A DNA stretch of 64,000 bases from Gelatoporia subvermispora B (Eukaryota; Basidiomycota; Agaricomycetes; Polyporales; Gelatoporiaceae), in the NCBI GenBank assembly GCA_000320605.2, contig KB445806.1, forward strand, positions 840,574-904,573, read 5' to 3'. Shown here one piece after another: positions 63,972 to 64,000 of this stretch (positions are counted from its first letter, which is position 1; each line of letters opens with the position of its first letter). A program made the position numbers and the translations under genes. The notes below the pieces were generated by a model that was not told the origin of the DNA, did no database searches, and saw only the letters and a list, made by a program, of their open reading frames with translations.

Positions 63972-64000
63972 GCTGAGGAGGGTATGTGATAGGATGTTCG

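Noticed and set aside
1..64000. Transposon, CRISPR array, rRNA or biosynthetic gene cluster
   Set aside because: No transposase, reverse transcriptase, integrase, long terminal repeats, spaced repeats, rRNA-like sequence or grouped backbone enzymes were seen on either strand.

Overview
The window reads as nuclear chromosomal DNA of an agaricomycete fungus, most likely a wood-decay polypore type. The evidence is: genes broken by many short spliceosomal introns (about 50-70 nt), GC-rich coding sequence, two genes of the basidiomycete DUF6535 membrane family, a secreted bicupin oxalate decarboxylase, a haem-thiolate peroxidase of the chloroperoxidase/peroxygenase family, and single-copy fungal housekeeping genes (SVF1, PBP1, BUB1, RMI1, COX11, ATP20, SLM1, RIX7, DPB11). 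I saw no bacterial-type operon, CRISPR array, rRNA or convincing tRNA gene, and no intact transposon. Product names rest on my recognition of families by reading; no database was searched.

Layout. 1-590: 3' end of an ergothioneine-type PLP lyase gene (+). 914-2956: OMA1-like mitochondrial metalloprotease (-). 3696-5126: SVF1 (-). 6444-7716: F-box protein (+). 8006-9129: an unrecognised four-exon gene (-). 9572-12259: a long intronless Ser/Pro-rich protein (+). 12687-16843: a DUF6535 gene carrying an in-frame stop (-). 18678-20401: secreted carboxymuconate-cyclase-like beta-propeller (+). 20637-24339: RhoGEF with PH and CNH domains (-). 25194-28500: PBP1/ataxin-2 (-). 28501-31577: a gene-poor 3 kb. 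31578-32909: haem-thiolate peroxidase (+). 34223-37759: BUB1 (-), sharing a 385-bp promoter with RMI1 (38145-40000, +). 40171-41182: DNAJC8/Spf31 (-), sharing a promoter with COX11 (41595-42527, +). 42781-44968: oxalate decarboxylase (-). 45880-46565: ATP20 (+). 46985-48867: SLM1 (-). 49338-51937: second DUF6535 gene (-). 52409-55115: RIX7 (-). 55688-56463 and 58002-58783: tandem ICMT-like methyltransferases (-). 59580-63251: DPB11/Rad4 (-), divergent from MRPL33/uL30m (63570-63971, +).

How the genes relate. This is not a metabolic cluster. The clearest functional grouping is genome maintenance and the cell cycle: BUB1-RMI1 and DPB11-MRPL33 are both head-to-head pairs, and each shared promoter carries two ACGCGT (MCB-like) sites 27-28 bp apart. 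OMA1, COX11, ATP20 and MRPL33 are mitochondrial. SLM1 and the RhoGEF act in plasma-membrane and cell-wall signalling. The oxalate decarboxylase, the propeller protein and the peroxidase suit a lignocellulose-degrading lifestyle. The best leads for follow-up are the nonsense codon in the first DUF6535 gene, the tandem methyltransferase pair with identical exon lengths but different splice donors, three GC-AG introns, and the repeated ABBA-like motifs next to a KEN box in BUB1.
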